From Anoplopoma fimbria (taxonomy: Eukaryota; Chordata; Actinopteri; Perciformes; Anoplopomatidae), in assembly GCF_027596085.1 (NCBI RefSeq), contig NC_072463.1:2933038-2997037 (forward strand): a DNA stretch of 64,000 nt, given 5' to 3'. The translations under genes and the position numbers were made by a program. Positions 1 through 14,400 of the stretch are shown here, in pieces. Below the pieces are notes generated by a model, which saw only the letters and a list, made by a program, of their open reading frames with translations, did no database searches and was not told where the DNA came from. How positions within the stretch are numbered: the stretch's first letter is position 1; every line of letters begins with the position of its first letter.

Positions 1-1559
1 TCACAAACTATAATTGGGAGTAAAACCAGAGCACAATATCCAAGCTGGGTCACATTAAATGCTCCTTTATAAATCTGAGATTTTCATAAGGGAGTTTTGT
101 ATTAGAGCAGGACTACAAAAACAAACAACCAACTGCACTAAGCTAAAAAACTTCAGTCCGACTACAAAGCCAAACTACAACAACCAGACTCCTCCAGTAG
201 ATCAGAGCCCTCATGAACAAATGTCAATCTTAACAAGAGTAAGAGACAAATATTCAACAAGAGCAACATTTCTACAGCCTCATCATTACATTTATATTCA
301 CAAACATTATACAACAAAGATCTATACATGAACCAAATATGTGACATTTTTCTTCTTAAAGAGGAATTTTCCAATAACAAACACAAACTCTATTTGAAAC
401 TTGGCCTGAAACCTTGAAAGAAATGATTTTGTTTGTATTTCACCTTTGCTTTTCCCACTGTGACATGTAGAAAAAAAGAAAACAGGCAAATTACAATAAC
501 CTGATGTCTTGATTTTGAAGAACAAACCAGGTGTTTCTCTGATATTCAATAACTAAGAAGAGCAAACTGATCTCCAAATAAAGGTTCCAGTTTTGCCATT
601 AATCACATTTACAACAAATATACAATATTAAAAGAATAAGTCACGTCATGTGTCAGTAATGCAATTTATATTAATTGTCTTATATTGCTGTGTGTCATTT
701 TAAATGATGCTTTATCTGATTCATCTTCAGACTGTTTGTTGTGCTGCTGTAACATGTGAAAGTAAAGTCTTACCTTCTTTTCTCTGATCTCAAAACTAAT
801 TAAAGCTAATAATAATCCTCTAAAGACGCTTTTTAATACACAACTTTTGAAAGCAATGAAGTTGTTCATATAATCATGAGTGAAACAAACCACCTGTGTT
901 TAGACCTGACATCATCTGGCACACCTGCTGTCAATTAGCAAAACACCTCGACCTCCTGATGAAGGTTTTAGAGTTCAATTGAGAACTTACAAGAGATCAA
1001 CAACCACAGAGAACAGTAAATAGCAGCCTGCTGCTATTATACAACAGAAAGTAATTAATGAATGTCATGTTAGATGAGTGATATTCAATGGCAACACAGT
1101 TCAGAAACTAGATGCAAAGGGAAAAGCCTGCAGCTGAATGAGACATGTCATTTGTCATGTTTAGTGCCCCCTTGTGGTTCAAACTGGAGCATCAAGTCAC
1201 ACAGTAAATCCACCAGCCGTTTTTTTTATCAAAATATTATTTTTAATATCAAATAATCACATAAAAATAAACAGTACGATGAGAAAATAAAACTTTTTTT
1301 TTTTTTATATCAGTGAAATGCCAAAAATATCCGTAAAAAAAGAACAGTGGTCAATACAGTTTAATTTCTCTGGATGTACACGTTAAATCCTTTTGATAAA
1401 CCTGAAAGTAAAACAATTCTCTAGAAAACAGAGAACACGTACAGAAGGTCCAAAGAGTAAATAACTTATTTTTAAAGACGTGGCGGAGGAAGAACGACAA
1501 AGAAAGTTTGACTCTTGCTTCATCACATTCGACTAATAGTTTAATATTTAAGGCCCCTA

Positions 1560-1665
1560 TTTATTGTCTCCATATTCAGTGTTTAATGCAGCAGTGTACA
1601 GACAGACTCCCTGAACTCCAGGTTCACAGATTTAACAACATCTAATAGTAATCATCCCTTTTATT
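1560..1665 (-). terminator. candidate papln polyadenylation signals
   Basis: Two AATAAA hexamers read on the minus strand at 1660-1665 and 1560-1565, about 165 and 265 nt after the papln stop. Which is used cannot be told. Positions 1-1550 show only AT-rich flank or further 3' UTR, with no coding signal that I trust. Confidence 0.4.
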
Positions 1666-1827
1666 CTGGTGCACTCTTGAATTGTGATTCTGCACAATAG
1701 ATATGAGTGTTTTGAGTACTTTTGGCAAAAGTTCAGTGTTTTCAGGTTTTCGAAATGCAGCTTTAATGTCTCGCCGTTGTCCCCTCTCCCATCCGTCCCA
1801 CAGTTTCTTTTAAAAACCTCCGCCGCT

Positions 1828-2645
1828 CTAGCCCAGCCGGCCTAACCTGTCGTTCTTCTGCGAGTGCCTGGTGCAGCTGGCACAGCAGAAGCTGGAGTAG
1901 TACGAGTTGGAGCAAAGTCGGGCGTAGACTATCAGGTCACAGTTGGCAAGTTCGGGGTGGTCCACGCATTCTGGCGGCACATCATCACCTGGAACAGAGT
2001 CGAGAGACATTTAGGTTTTTATTGTGCCTCATACACAGAACATTGTGTGTTGTGTAATTGATTTATTGAAATGACTTCATCGTGTCAGTCTTTTATACTT
2101 TGTTTGTTCACCTGCACTGAGCAGATCTGACTTTCTTTTTTTGTTGTATTGCCAGAAAAAGATTCGTTTTTTGTTCCCAAATCTGTGAAAATATAGGCCT
2201 CGTTGGTCTGGTTCCAGATCCATAAATTGCTGCCCTCATCTCCAATTTCTTTCAAATATTCACATAGTAGAAGGCATGATAATTAAGTGAAACTGAGTGG
2301 TAATTCAGTCAGAGTTGAACCGTTTTTCTTTCTCTAATAAACCAAAACCTAAAGGTCATTCTCATCTAAATATAAAAGCTCACAAACAATGTCTTTGTAA
2401 CACTCATGATCATGTGATGTATATTCTGTAGTGAACGGGTTCATAAAAACATCAGATCATCACCCTCACCTTGTTGTGTGTGTTTGATGACTCTGACTTC
2501 GGCCGTGGCGCTCACAGAGTAGATGCCGGTGTAGGCGTTGCAGGTGTACGTGCCCTCGTCTGAAGGCTTGACGTTCTTCAGGATCAGGCTGCCGTCAGAG
2601 GACGTCAGGATGTTACGGCCGTCTGGACGCACTGGAATGCCGTTT
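1828..2645 (-). CDS. papln: papln exons 25-26: end of Ig3 and C-terminal PLAC domain
   Basis: Exon 2470-2645 completes Ig3 ([12 protein letters not shown]). Exon 1828-1988 encodes [13 protein letters not shown], then YARLC and SSFCCASC, the six-cysteine PLAC signature that ends papilin and several ADAMTS-like proteins. The stop is TAG at 1828-1830. The junction GAAG G|GT gives Gly-Asp-Asp at the seam. Confidence 0.92.
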
Positions 2646-5409
2646 CTGTAGTAGAGAGAGGAGAGGAGAGGGGGGGGGTTAAGGCCCCATGAGCTTTGTG
2701 TATCTTCTTTTAGCAAATCAACCATCTATGTTTTTGTATAGTTAAAATAATACGGCAATGTTCTTATGAATCATTTTTAGATTTTCTTTTTGAGTAAGTT
2801 AACAGATGATGATATAACTTTTATACTTTTTACCTTTTTAATTTGTTTTGCTACTCATACTACACAAATAAAGAACAAAAGAACTATCTGAAACTGAATC
2901 TGTTTTTATGTCAAATGCAATCTCTGACTTTGTTATGGACTGTACAATCTGGATAACGGTTTAACTGAACATCTAAGTCAAAGTAATTATGCCTAAATGA
3001 ATAACTAAATAAATCTAGAACTGAACATCAAATTCAAAGTAATTAATAAATGATCTGGAACTGAACATCAAACTAACTATAAAAAAAATCTAGCTGATAG
3101 CATTTTTATTTCTATATTTGCCTCTAGTGGTAGTTATGTACTTTTTTTGAAAACAAATAACTTTAAGGTTTTTATTTATTTGGAAAAAGCCTTTAAAAAG
3201 TATCAGTATTTTATTAGTTCCACTATATTGTGCAGTACGTGTTGTTCCCTGCTGTGCTGATTTTCTCTTTGGCCCAAGATTAAACATATATTTACAATCA
3301 TGTCTAACATATCATACTTCTGATTACCTGGACCAGCCTATGCTGACGTTGTCTCCTGACACCACACAGGGGAGTTGAGCTGTGCTGCCTTCAGACACCT
3401 TGATGTTATTGGGAGCCGTGGTGATCTTCAGGTCGGCTGGACGACAGAAACAGTAAAAAATACGAGATAAAAAATGTTTCTTTTCAACCTAAAAAATCCT
3501 CACAAATGCTTCTGCTTCTCCTCTATAGAGTCTATTTCATGACATTCACAAATACTGATCTCTGCTGGTGCTTTAGTGAAATTACAGCATCAATACAGGT
3601 GCCAATGATCATGCTAACAAAATGCATATCATGTGTTGAGCTTAAAGGCAAACAATGGAAGTCACCTTGGACTCTGAGCTGCAGCTGTCTCTGCTCCAGC
3701 TGCTGCAGAGAGGAGGCCGTGCACGTGTAGACGCCCGAGTCTGAAGACTTCAGAACGCCGATGGTGAGAGTTCCATCTGAATGCTGGGTAATCCTGCAAC
3801 GACGCAGCAGGGAGTCAAGACACCTGTTTGTACTGAGGGCCCCAACATTACATGTGTATACGTCTACAGTATAGTTTTGAATCCCTCTGGGGTCTTAACT
3901 GATAAAGAATACATTAATAGTTCGATGAAAGATGCCGGAGAGTACATTTACTCAAGTACTGTTATTGATTACAGTTTGAGCTATTTGTATCTTGCATTTG
4001 TTGCAAATTCATACTTATACAAAATAAATATTGTACTTTTTACTGGACTAAATTTAGTACTTGGCAGATTCAGATTAATTATACAAAATACTGCCAAAAT
4101 GTGAAGGGTTTCTTTGCAAAAACAGAGAAAAATCTACCCAGATGGTTTTGGTTTATTAAATTTAGGAATGGCCTTTATCTGTTTTTGCAAATAAACTCAA
4201 CAAATTTAGATCTAGAAGTATATCAATTAATTCAAATTATCTCCACCTTTACCAGTTGCAACAATAAAGTGAGGAAGTAGAAGAGGCGATAACACGCTGT
4301 GAAAATACTTCAATACAAGTTAAAATCCTGCATTCAAAACCTTATTTTAGTATCAGAAAAAAAATCTACTTAAAAGAATATAGGACAACTTATTTGTGAT
4401 TTTTCTGTTAACAAGATAAAACACATTGTACATCACATTAAATTTTTTTTTCTCTAGAAAGTTCCTTAGAATCCCAATTAGTGCATAAATCAGTGGAGCA
4501 GTGTGATAATGACCTGGAGTCACTGAGGGTCTGTCCGTCTCTGGTCCACTGGATGCTGACAGACTGAAGTGCTGACGGAGGGACGATGGTGCAGGACAGT
4601 CTGGCAGTTTGTCCGGCTCGCATTTCCAGCAAAGACGAACTGGAACGCTCGATACTGAAGCTGAGAGAAAAATAACAGAAACAGTGACATCATTTATAGT
4701 TACACAATCGGAGGACATTTGAAAGAATACAAATATTAAGCTTCATTATTAAGCATTTTGGTGTTTTGTGTCTTTAATCTTTAATTTCCCTTCTTTATAT
4801 TTTAAGGAAGATGAACTTTTGTGAATACAGAGAAAGAGAGATTGTTCTTACCGAGGGAGAGGACCGTCTCCGGGCAGTGAGGTAGGAACCAGCGGGGGGG
4901 ATCCCTCTATGACACACACACACACACACACACACGATCGGGTCAATGCTCCTGTCATAATTCACTTACATAATGTCACATTAGCACTTTTTCAAGGTCA
5001 GTATGTTCTGACACAACCTCTGACATCATCTATGACATCAGCTTCAACATGATCTTCAGGATTTACCGTGTGACGGACTAATCGGGGTTGAAGTCGGTCA
5101 AATTAAGGTTTTGACCGAGTCTGGCCCCAATTAGCCATATGCACACAGGGAGAAAGTTGTTTTTTTTCTCAGAAGCTTTCTTTGAATTCTTGATTTACTG
5201 GACGATCTAAACATTCTTTATATCCACACATGCCTTTTATATGTAAATCAAAAATGTGTATATCTTTAGTGATCATCAAAAACAACTGCAGGTACAAACA
5301 GCACTTTTTTTTATTCAAGCTTTAGAGGAATTCTTGTAAAAGGAATCTCCTGTGGTTTTATTAGATACATGAAATTATCTATTATCAATTAACAATGAAG
5401 CAATGAATC

Positions 5410-5445
<36 letters not shown>

Positions 5446-8400
5446 CATATCTTGTGAACCGCTTATCCAATCTACTTCACACTTGGGGGGTTGTATTGCT
5501 AGGCACGTGTTTTCTCAAATTCAGTGCGATTTGGACACATTCAATATTAATAAACTTTGAATAAACAAGCAAACAGCGCTCTGTGCAGCAGCATGGGCAG
5601 AGATTCAGGACTCTGAGTCCAGCATGGCGTCCGCAGTGGGTCCAACTTAAATTTACTACATTACATTTTGCTGCTGGATGCTGGACAAAGCCTGCTAATG
5701 TCACATGGATGCTGGATCAAACTTTACAACCAGACTTCTTTTTCACTTCCCTGGACTCAATAAAAGCAGATGCTTCACCACAGTTTTTCCCCTGTGAAAA
5801 AGACTGTATTTCCACGCTTTACGACTTGATACTAATTTAAAAACACAATAATGTTACGACCAGCAAAAATAGCTCCACGGATTTAAATCTCTGATCTAAC
5901 TGCATTAGTTATGTTAAAATAATCAACTAATACGCCTATTTGTAATTTAAAACTAAGTGTTTTTCACCAATGTTTCTGAAGGTAAGTGACCCTGACCTCT
6001 GCGTGTTTTAGGGTCCTTTTATAAGTTATTTTTTGGGTACAATGAGTTAGAATGGTAACATAATTCAGTATTTTTCATAACTTATTATCATAATAAATCT
6101 ATAGCTGTTTAGGGCCCTTTAAGTCGAGGGCTTAAGTTGAATTTCACCGGTGTTTCTGATCGTGAGTAGCTGCAACTTGGGTGTGTGTGTACTATGACAT
6201 GGCAGGTGTATTACTCAGGATTTTAAAAAGTACAGTGTTAAGGTCGAAGTTCTATAGTTTCACAAGCAAGCTGCAAGCAGCAACACAACAGGCCGAGCAT
6301 ACATGCAGGTTTTGAACTGACGCAGCACTAGTTTCACACAAATGCACTGCCTTACCTGAGACAGACAGGTAAATGTAGCGATGGTCTCTCTCCTGTTCAC
6401 GAGTGGCCACACACAAGAACCAACCAGAGTCCAACTTAGTGAGAGGACCAACCAACAGGGAGCCGTTGGGCTGCTGGTGATGCCTAAAGAACATATAAAT
6501 GAAGAAATAATCACAAACCTTGACAGAAATGTAAGTATGTGATAAGTGTGTGTGTTCCTACAGACCTGTGAGTTGACAGAGGGACGGCATCTTTTCTCCA
6601 CTCCACGTTGACGGTGGAGGACGGCGGCGGGCTGACTCTGCAGGGCAGCACAGCGGTCTGGCCCACCAAAGCCTCCACTGTGGAGGGGTCGGACTTATCG
6701 ATGGTCACTTCTCCAAGGGTCAAACTGAGGAAACAGGAGGAGGATACAAGCACAGAAGGAAAGAAGGAAGGAAAAGGAGGGGGAAAAAAGGATGGAGGAT
6801 CAGGAGGAAGTTGGAAGATTGAAGGGAGGAAGAGAATGAAAGAGTCACTTTATGCTTCACCGTTGGTACTTTTATTAGTAGTCACCAAAGCAAGCATAAA
6901 GATTGCCCACAACCTGGCTCTAGAAGAGAAAAGACAGGAAAAGGAAACCCAGCTTTGGCACACAAAATGGCCCATGCAACATGTAAAGTGACGAGACGAA
7001 ACAATGCAACCTTCACCTGCAAAACAACTACGTCAGAGACACATTTCCCAGAAAGAAGTCGACCAACGAAATCCCCCGAAGATGTAGCTAAAACACCAAA
7101 CTACACGGATGTGAGGTGGAAAAAGACAAACTTTAGTGACAAGACAAAACCAACAACATGGAGCGTCACAGCAGAACCTTTATTAGTTTGATCTAATTGA
7201 CATCAAGGGGACAACACAAAGCAGGAAGGTGGTGGACACAGTGAGGTAGCGCACACAAATAAGCACAAGACGACGACTGACACGAACTCCGGACAGACAG
7301 TGAAAAAGTCCCAGAAGCATTGAGCAGAAGAAACGTCCATTTTTAGGGTCGCTGTGAGGTTGTCGACTTCTCCAGACATTTTGTTTTGTCGAGGTTAAAT
7401 GAAAAAAAAAAAAAAACACGAGGTGTGGCAAGCGTGAGAGTAAAAGTCTGTGGAGCTGAAGGTACAGCAGCATGGCGGTGGTTGAGCTTTACAAAGCGAG
7501 GGTTTAGATTATATCAGCGTCACAAGAATCATGTGCGTCTACATGTGGAAAGAGCATGTTGCATGAAATAAAGCACATATATATATATGTATATAATATT
7601 TGTCTTTAAAGAGTAACTTAACTGTCTGTTTTAGAGCCCTAAATGGTTGAACGCTTTGGGTTTGTTGCACCTGTTACAACACTAAACAGTGATGTCACAA
7701 TGTACATGACACACCCTGAAGTACACTTCTACATCACTGCAGCAAAAACAAGCCGGCTGTGTTTGTATTTGCATACTAACGTACTACATGCTACATACTG
7801 AATCAGTGTGTTCTGCTAACTGCCTACTAGATGATGAATAAGGGTGAGTTATGTGTGCTCAAACACACCCCAATGTAACTCTCTCATCTCTGAAAATGAT
7901 TGCAAAATTTCCAAAACTTGTTTCTTAAAGGTTACTTGCTCTCATGAAAACATCTGGGCCTACACAAAATCCACATACAATGCAGAGTGAACGCACCACG
8001 TACTCAATTTTACGTCACACTTTGTATGAATAGTATGTTAGTATGCGATTTTGAACACAGCCAAAGTGTTAAGTTACTCTTAAAGTTTGTTTAAGTTTGT
8101 TTGAAAGCTTGTTAAAGAAGGCAGGATGGACTATTTATTTAGTCTTCACCTGGCTTTCTCAAATTACAGATGCTTCATTAGTTATTAATACATTTTACTG
8201 CAGATATTGTGAATAATGTGTGAATAATGTAAACGGGTATCCTTCATTATTTTGACTTTTTGTTGTATTATTGAAAATATCATAATAATATTAATTCTGG
8301 ATCTGGTTTGTATAAATTTGTCGTGCAAACAGGCTGGGAATATTTGGAAAAATGATAAACAACTTTAACATTGATGTCGTCATCTTATTTTAAGGGTGAG

Positions 8401-11400
8401 AGAATGATGATGCAGATGATGTTTCCTTCAGCTCACTCTTTGGCCCTCCTCTCACTCGGAGCCGGGCTGAGAGGACTGGGGCTCCGTGAGCAGGGGGGAC
8501 GGCTGTGAACGGCTTTATGGGGCCAGTGGAGGCGGGGCTTGGGGGGACAGGGAGGGGGCTGGGTCTTTTCGGGGTCTTACCTCGCTGCTGGGCCGGTGTG
8601 CTGTGCAGCGTTAGCGTGGGAAGGTCGGCGAGGGCGCAGAAGGACTCTGGCTCTGTGGGCGTGGTTGGCGGCGCTCATGGCCTGTCTGCTGGTGCCGCTG
8701 GTCGATCCCCCTGGACTGTGAAAATCCTCCCCATGCTGCGTGACCCCCCACCTGTTGACCCTCCAGATGTGGATCCACCTGCTCCAGATGCTGGTCCTGC
8801 TCCAGATGCTGGTCCTGCTCCAGATGCTGTCCTCACAGCGGTGGACTCTCTTCTAGCAGTCGGCACTGCGGCGGGAGCGACCGGCCCCGGGCCCTGCTGG
8901 GGAGCTGCGGGCCCCCGGCAACCCCTCTGGCACTCGGCCCGGGTCATGAAGTTGTTGCTGTTGCCGTGGCAACCTCCGTACCAGAACTGCACGCACTTGG
9001 AGGCGATGACGTCGTAGTGGTAGCGGGACACCCAGCCGCTGCAGGAGCCGGCGGCGCGGGGCAGCGAGCAGACGGAGCGCTCGACTGCAGCACAGAAACA
9101 GAGCAACATGAAGGCTCCAGGCTGCACTTCAAGGACTCATTACTAACTTTTCCTGCACTGTCAGCTGTATCACATGGTCTTCATCAATGGATAGAGTTTG
9201 CTCAGTTGCCATCATCATCTGGTGAAGAACATGTGATACAATGTAAAGCTACAGAGCGAGCTAGTGAGGGGCCCTGAGGTGGGATCTACTACTTTTAGGA
9301 TCAAGAATGAACTTTTCTAGGAATCATTTTTTCATTCATTTTCCTTTTAATAAATATAAATTGGATCCAAGCCCATGACCTGACACACTCTAGACTGACA
9401 ACACTTCTCTAACGCCCAAGCTTTCATTACAATCAGCTACATTTCTTTGGCACAACCAGAAATTTAAATATTGATCACAAGCATTAAGTTGAAACTAGAA
9501 TTCCTGGATCCACTGGGGATATTTGGGCAGGAATATATATATATATATATTTTCCCCTGCTCACAATAATATTTCCTCAGTGGCAGTGGAGCTTCTCAGT
9601 GGCCAAAAGCAAAAGGCTGTGGTCGTACTGAACAGATTCACATGTGGATTCTTCTCAAATATGAGAAAAACAACTTAAAATGAATGCTTTACTCAATCTC
9701 TTACTGTGGTTGGGTGGGTTGGGGCAGCCTTCTCCGCTGGGTCCTGCTGCAGGTGTGGTGCGGTCATAACAGCACCCGTAGGTGGTGATGCGGCACTGCA
9801 CTGCATTCTCAGTGGGAAGAGAAGGAACAGCCTGAGGAAACGTGACATCACCGATTAGAAGAAAGGTTTTATGGCATTGTCGGGTCACCTCAGAAAATAG
9901 GAGTTTGTCAGCAAGCATGTGAAATAAATGAATTCTGATGTTTGCTCACAGTGGGTGCAGGGGCCGCCGCGTACTCCACACAGCCCTCCCTGTTGGGGCC
10001 CTGAGCCGCCGTCACTCCATCTTGGCAGCAGCCGTAACTGACACACAGAACAAGAAGGGAGCAGGAACAAACAATAAAACACTTTGTACTGGAGGTACAA
10101 AAATAACAAAAACGTGACATTTCTAAGAAAAACTTCTGGTCACTTAGTGGGAACTACTGCGGTCAGGAGTAACGGCAAACAATCTCTGGTTAGAGGGCCA
10201 CAAAAAGTGACACCCAGACAAAGGCTCTAAAACAGGATCCAGATGTGACCTCAGCCAAATGACAGGTTGGATACCTGGTCTGGACGCAGTGTGGCTGGAC
10301 GGGAGTGGGAGCTGGGACATGTGGGCAGCCCAGATCCTGGGGGCCTCCGGCTGGAGTGCGTCCGTCCGGGCAGCAGCCATAATAGGACTGGCTGCAGTGG
10401 AGGGCCGGGGCGTTGCTGTGAGGGTCTTGGACTGTGTTCGTCTGGCTCGGATCCGTCTCCGGTCTGCGGGCTGTGAGGATAACAGAGCAGGAGGGCAAAT
10501 GAACATACGCACAAGACGTCACAAAAGACGCAAAAGAGAAGTTCACACATCGCTTTAGAAATGTACAATGGAGGCTCAGCTTTTGTGCTGGAGGCCTCAC
10601 GGGAAGCTGCAACACAAAAGAGCACATAAAGGAGAAAAAACACACGTGCATACAATTAACCAGAAACATTTGTTTGTGGAAAGACGAAGCAGGGAACAGA
10701 GGAGAATGAACTGGGACAAGAAGTTCCACCCGTCAGAATAAACAAACTCACAGGAAATGAGGAACTTGAAATTCTTGCTGCAGAATGCCAGAACATGCCA
10801 AAAACACAACAGCCAGCACTTGCACACTTCAGTGCTTCGGAAATATTTTAATCAGGCCAACAATGTCCATGGACGCCTGAAAACATGTCAATCAGGCCTG
10901 GATAATTAGTGCTGGGGGGGGGGCTGATGGGCACAAAGTGACAGGAGTTATATCAGCAGAGAGGACGGGGTGCAAGAGAACTGAGAGGAAGCAATCACAC
11001 TTATAGCTTTTTTTGTTTGGTTTAAACCAATAATGGAAAAGTTTTTTTTGTTTTTTTAAATATAAGTTCAGTTATAAATTTCCTGTTAACACATATATTG
11101 TTTGGTCTAAAACTTCGTATTTCTTTCTAGAGAGTGAGTGGTTTAATTATCATCAGAGGGATACAGTATTCTCCAAAACGCCAGAGGGCGTACAAACAAA
11201 ATGTACTCTGAAGAAGCAAGAAGACAACGAGTGAAACCAGCAAAACGCCATAAACCAGCCTCCACAATGCAGAGGATGAACTGTATTTAACTCTACACTT
11301 ATATCTCATTTTCATGGACTACTTTATTGCCTTTATAAGAGCCCTGTAAAGTAGGAAGTCAAATATTAAATGAATTATAATGAAACAAAGGTCGAATATC

Positions 11401-14400
11401 CTGTAAACAATTTGATTTAGGCTCAAAATATTTACTGAAATGTAGGTTTTCAAGACCTCCTATTTCTAAAGCAATTAAAAAGCAATTGGCTGTCTTTGTA
11501 AAATCCCCCAAAGTATTAATAGTGTTTTTAGCAGTGAACTATTTGTGATGTCATGTCTGAAAAGCTCAAAGCACACATGCAGGAAGCGCCTAGTCAGAAA
11601 ACAGTAGAGGTGCACGACCAAGGAGAGACGCGCAACCTGATATGACTTCATTTTTGACTTTTTAAGCCAGCAAGTATGAACCAAGCTTTAAAGAGACACA
11701 GGTCAAGTTTAAGATTTGAGACCAACCTGTTGCGTGGTCTGGAACGTAAGGCTGGAAAACAGTCTGTGTGTTGTCGTGTCCTCGTGTGTCCTGGATGCTG
11801 GGAACCACTGCACAACACACAACACACAAACACAAAAACAATGAGAGCAGCTCAGCGAATTGTATCAGTGAAGGCATTAAGATAGTTTGATGTGTTTTCT
11901 GCTCGTCCTAACTAGTTCTTATTTATTTAGTCATTTATTCAAAACTTGAACTTCTGTGTGTACTTTTATTTAAAGATAGAGCTGCTGGAATCAGGTGTGT
12001 AGAGCGGTAAAAGGAACATTTAGTCTCATTAAAGGGCCATGTGAAGTACTTAATCCAGACAGACAACAATGCAGACACAGAATGCAAAATGATGTTGTGT
12101 CAGCAAAGAAAAAAATGACAATGCCTGTTGTCTAATTCAGGGGCTGCTGCTGCGTGCTCTCACCCTGTGGGCTGTAGCAGGACTGGGTGTTGCAGCGCTC
12201 CACGGCGGAGGGTTTGGGGTAGGCGTTACATTGGACCACAGGGTACAGGTTCCTCTCCCGGTCGGAGCAGATCACCTGCCGATCTCTTGAGCCGGTACCA
12301 CAGCTCTTGGAGCACTGAAGGAAAACCGAGAGAGATGATTAGAAGCATAAAGTATCCAGCGCCCCGGTGGTGTTTGTAGCTGATGTCTCCTATCGCCGCT
12401 CACCAGTCCCCAGTCTCCGACGTGCCAGCTGATCTGTCTCAGGCAGGCCGCCATCTCACAGGGTCGCACGGCGGTCGGGCGGAGCAGAGTGCTGCAGGAA
12501 GTTTCCTCCAGACGCATTCCTCCTGAACCAACACAGGTGACCTCCCTGGTCTGCTCGCCTGAACCACAAGTCACCGAACACTGCAGACACGACAGCACAC
12601 GGATTGCTCATGAATGTGGAGGCCTTAAAGCTATATTGTTTGATGTTATTTGAACTAAGCGCGAGAAAATACACTTTAATTTAAGTAAAAAGACAAACCT
12701 GGACTTAAATCTGCAATTAAATCTGCAATTTTGACTCTTCTTAAGAGTCAAAATTGGTTGCATCGAGTGTTTTAGGTTTATAGGACTTTCCTGGCTTCAG
12801 TCTGGGATAATTATGTTATCTGGGTTTTACATCTAAGACTTTTGCATGCATGATTACTGTCAGATTGCAGAGCTAAGCTTATAGATAAAGACAAGACAAA
12901 CTATGAAATGTTTCTTTCCAGCCGAAGTGAAGGATATTTAGTCTGCTGCTTAAATAAGATTTTTTATGTGTTTTACAAGATTTTAAAACCTTTTTTAAGC
13001 CCAGAAGCTAGTAGCAAACTCATCTCATTGCTTGTCTCATATGACCCATTTATTATCAGGTACATTTTTCTATATTAATCTATTTTTACTTATCTTCACT
13101 TTCTCTTGATCAACCACCTTCTAACTGCGTTTTTTTGCAGCAGATGGAATAATTTTCACTCCAGTTGGAATATAAGAGTTTAAACTGTGAGCTTAATATG
13201 TTAATAAACTTTGAATTGTTGAATTAAGTGTGAATATAGCTCGTTAATCTTAGGATCTTGTGTTTTGCCCACATTGTTTGGTTTCAGTCTGCTGTTTCAC
13301 TCACCGCACTCCATCTGCTCACTTGATACTCTGCACACTTCTGCATGTTGCAGGTCTGCAGAGTGGGCGGTGCCTCGGCGGAGGTGGCGCAGATAGCATC
13401 CTCCACCACGCGGGGGCCTGCGGCATCATGGGAGACGCACTGCACGCTGCGCACCTGAGAGCCTCCACCGCAGGTAACGGAGCAGGTGTTCCACTCTCCG
13501 CTTTGCCAGCTGGGAAAAAACCCGAGGAAGAGGAAAACACAAGTCAGGAGATGTTTCATTCAAAAAATGTATAACTTGTCCTATCAAAAGGGACAAGAGA
13601 CAATATTTCACTTTCTAATACAGTACAATCTTGGCAATCCAAAGCATCTCAGACCAACTTTGTATTTTTCTTGTCAATGACAATCTGGTTTCGGCTGACA
13701 TCCAGTGGTTTAACGTCTCACCTTTCTACAGTAATGTGGAAGTGTCCCAAACAATCATGTGACATGTCTGTTTGTTGTTCTTACAGAACACAAAACCAAC
13801 AACGACCAGCAGCAGTGATATTTAATCAGAGAGGGCAGTGAAACACTGTTTTTTCAGCTTGGTTAACCTTTAAAGGGATTCTGTATTAAACATATGCAAA
13901 ATATGATATCTTGCTATTGTTTATCTATGTAATGTCAAACAATGTCCATCACAGATTGACAGATTTTTGCAAAATTTGTCTGAGCAACAGTACAACTGAA
14001 AAAAACGACTTAAACTTGAAAAGCTGGAAGCAGATCATATTTGGCATTTTTGCTCAATAAACAACTTTGAATTATGAATTGATAACATCAAAAAGTTATC
14101 GATTTATGTTACATCCCATCAGCAAATCGATGAATCACGTAATGGTCACAGTTACAGCCATTCTTCAGATCTGATGCCCATCAGTGTTTTGTAATAAAAC
14201 CTTTCAAATGAAATGCAAGGGTATTAAAAGGATGCATTGTTTTAACAAAGCGACTAAATAACCTGCTAAACTATATGTGAATGCGTTAAAAACAACACAT
14301 CCTTTTTGATTGCAGTGTTAAAGGAAACCCAGAAACCAGCAGCTGAAGTACAGAAAGTATTTTCACCTCCTGGTTAGTTTGATTACTAGAAGCGTTAATC

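Noticed and set aside
8505..9017. 170-codon frame on the plus strand over papln exon 18
   Set aside because: Opposite strand of a GC-rich coding exon; the Kunitz domain on the minus strand explains it.
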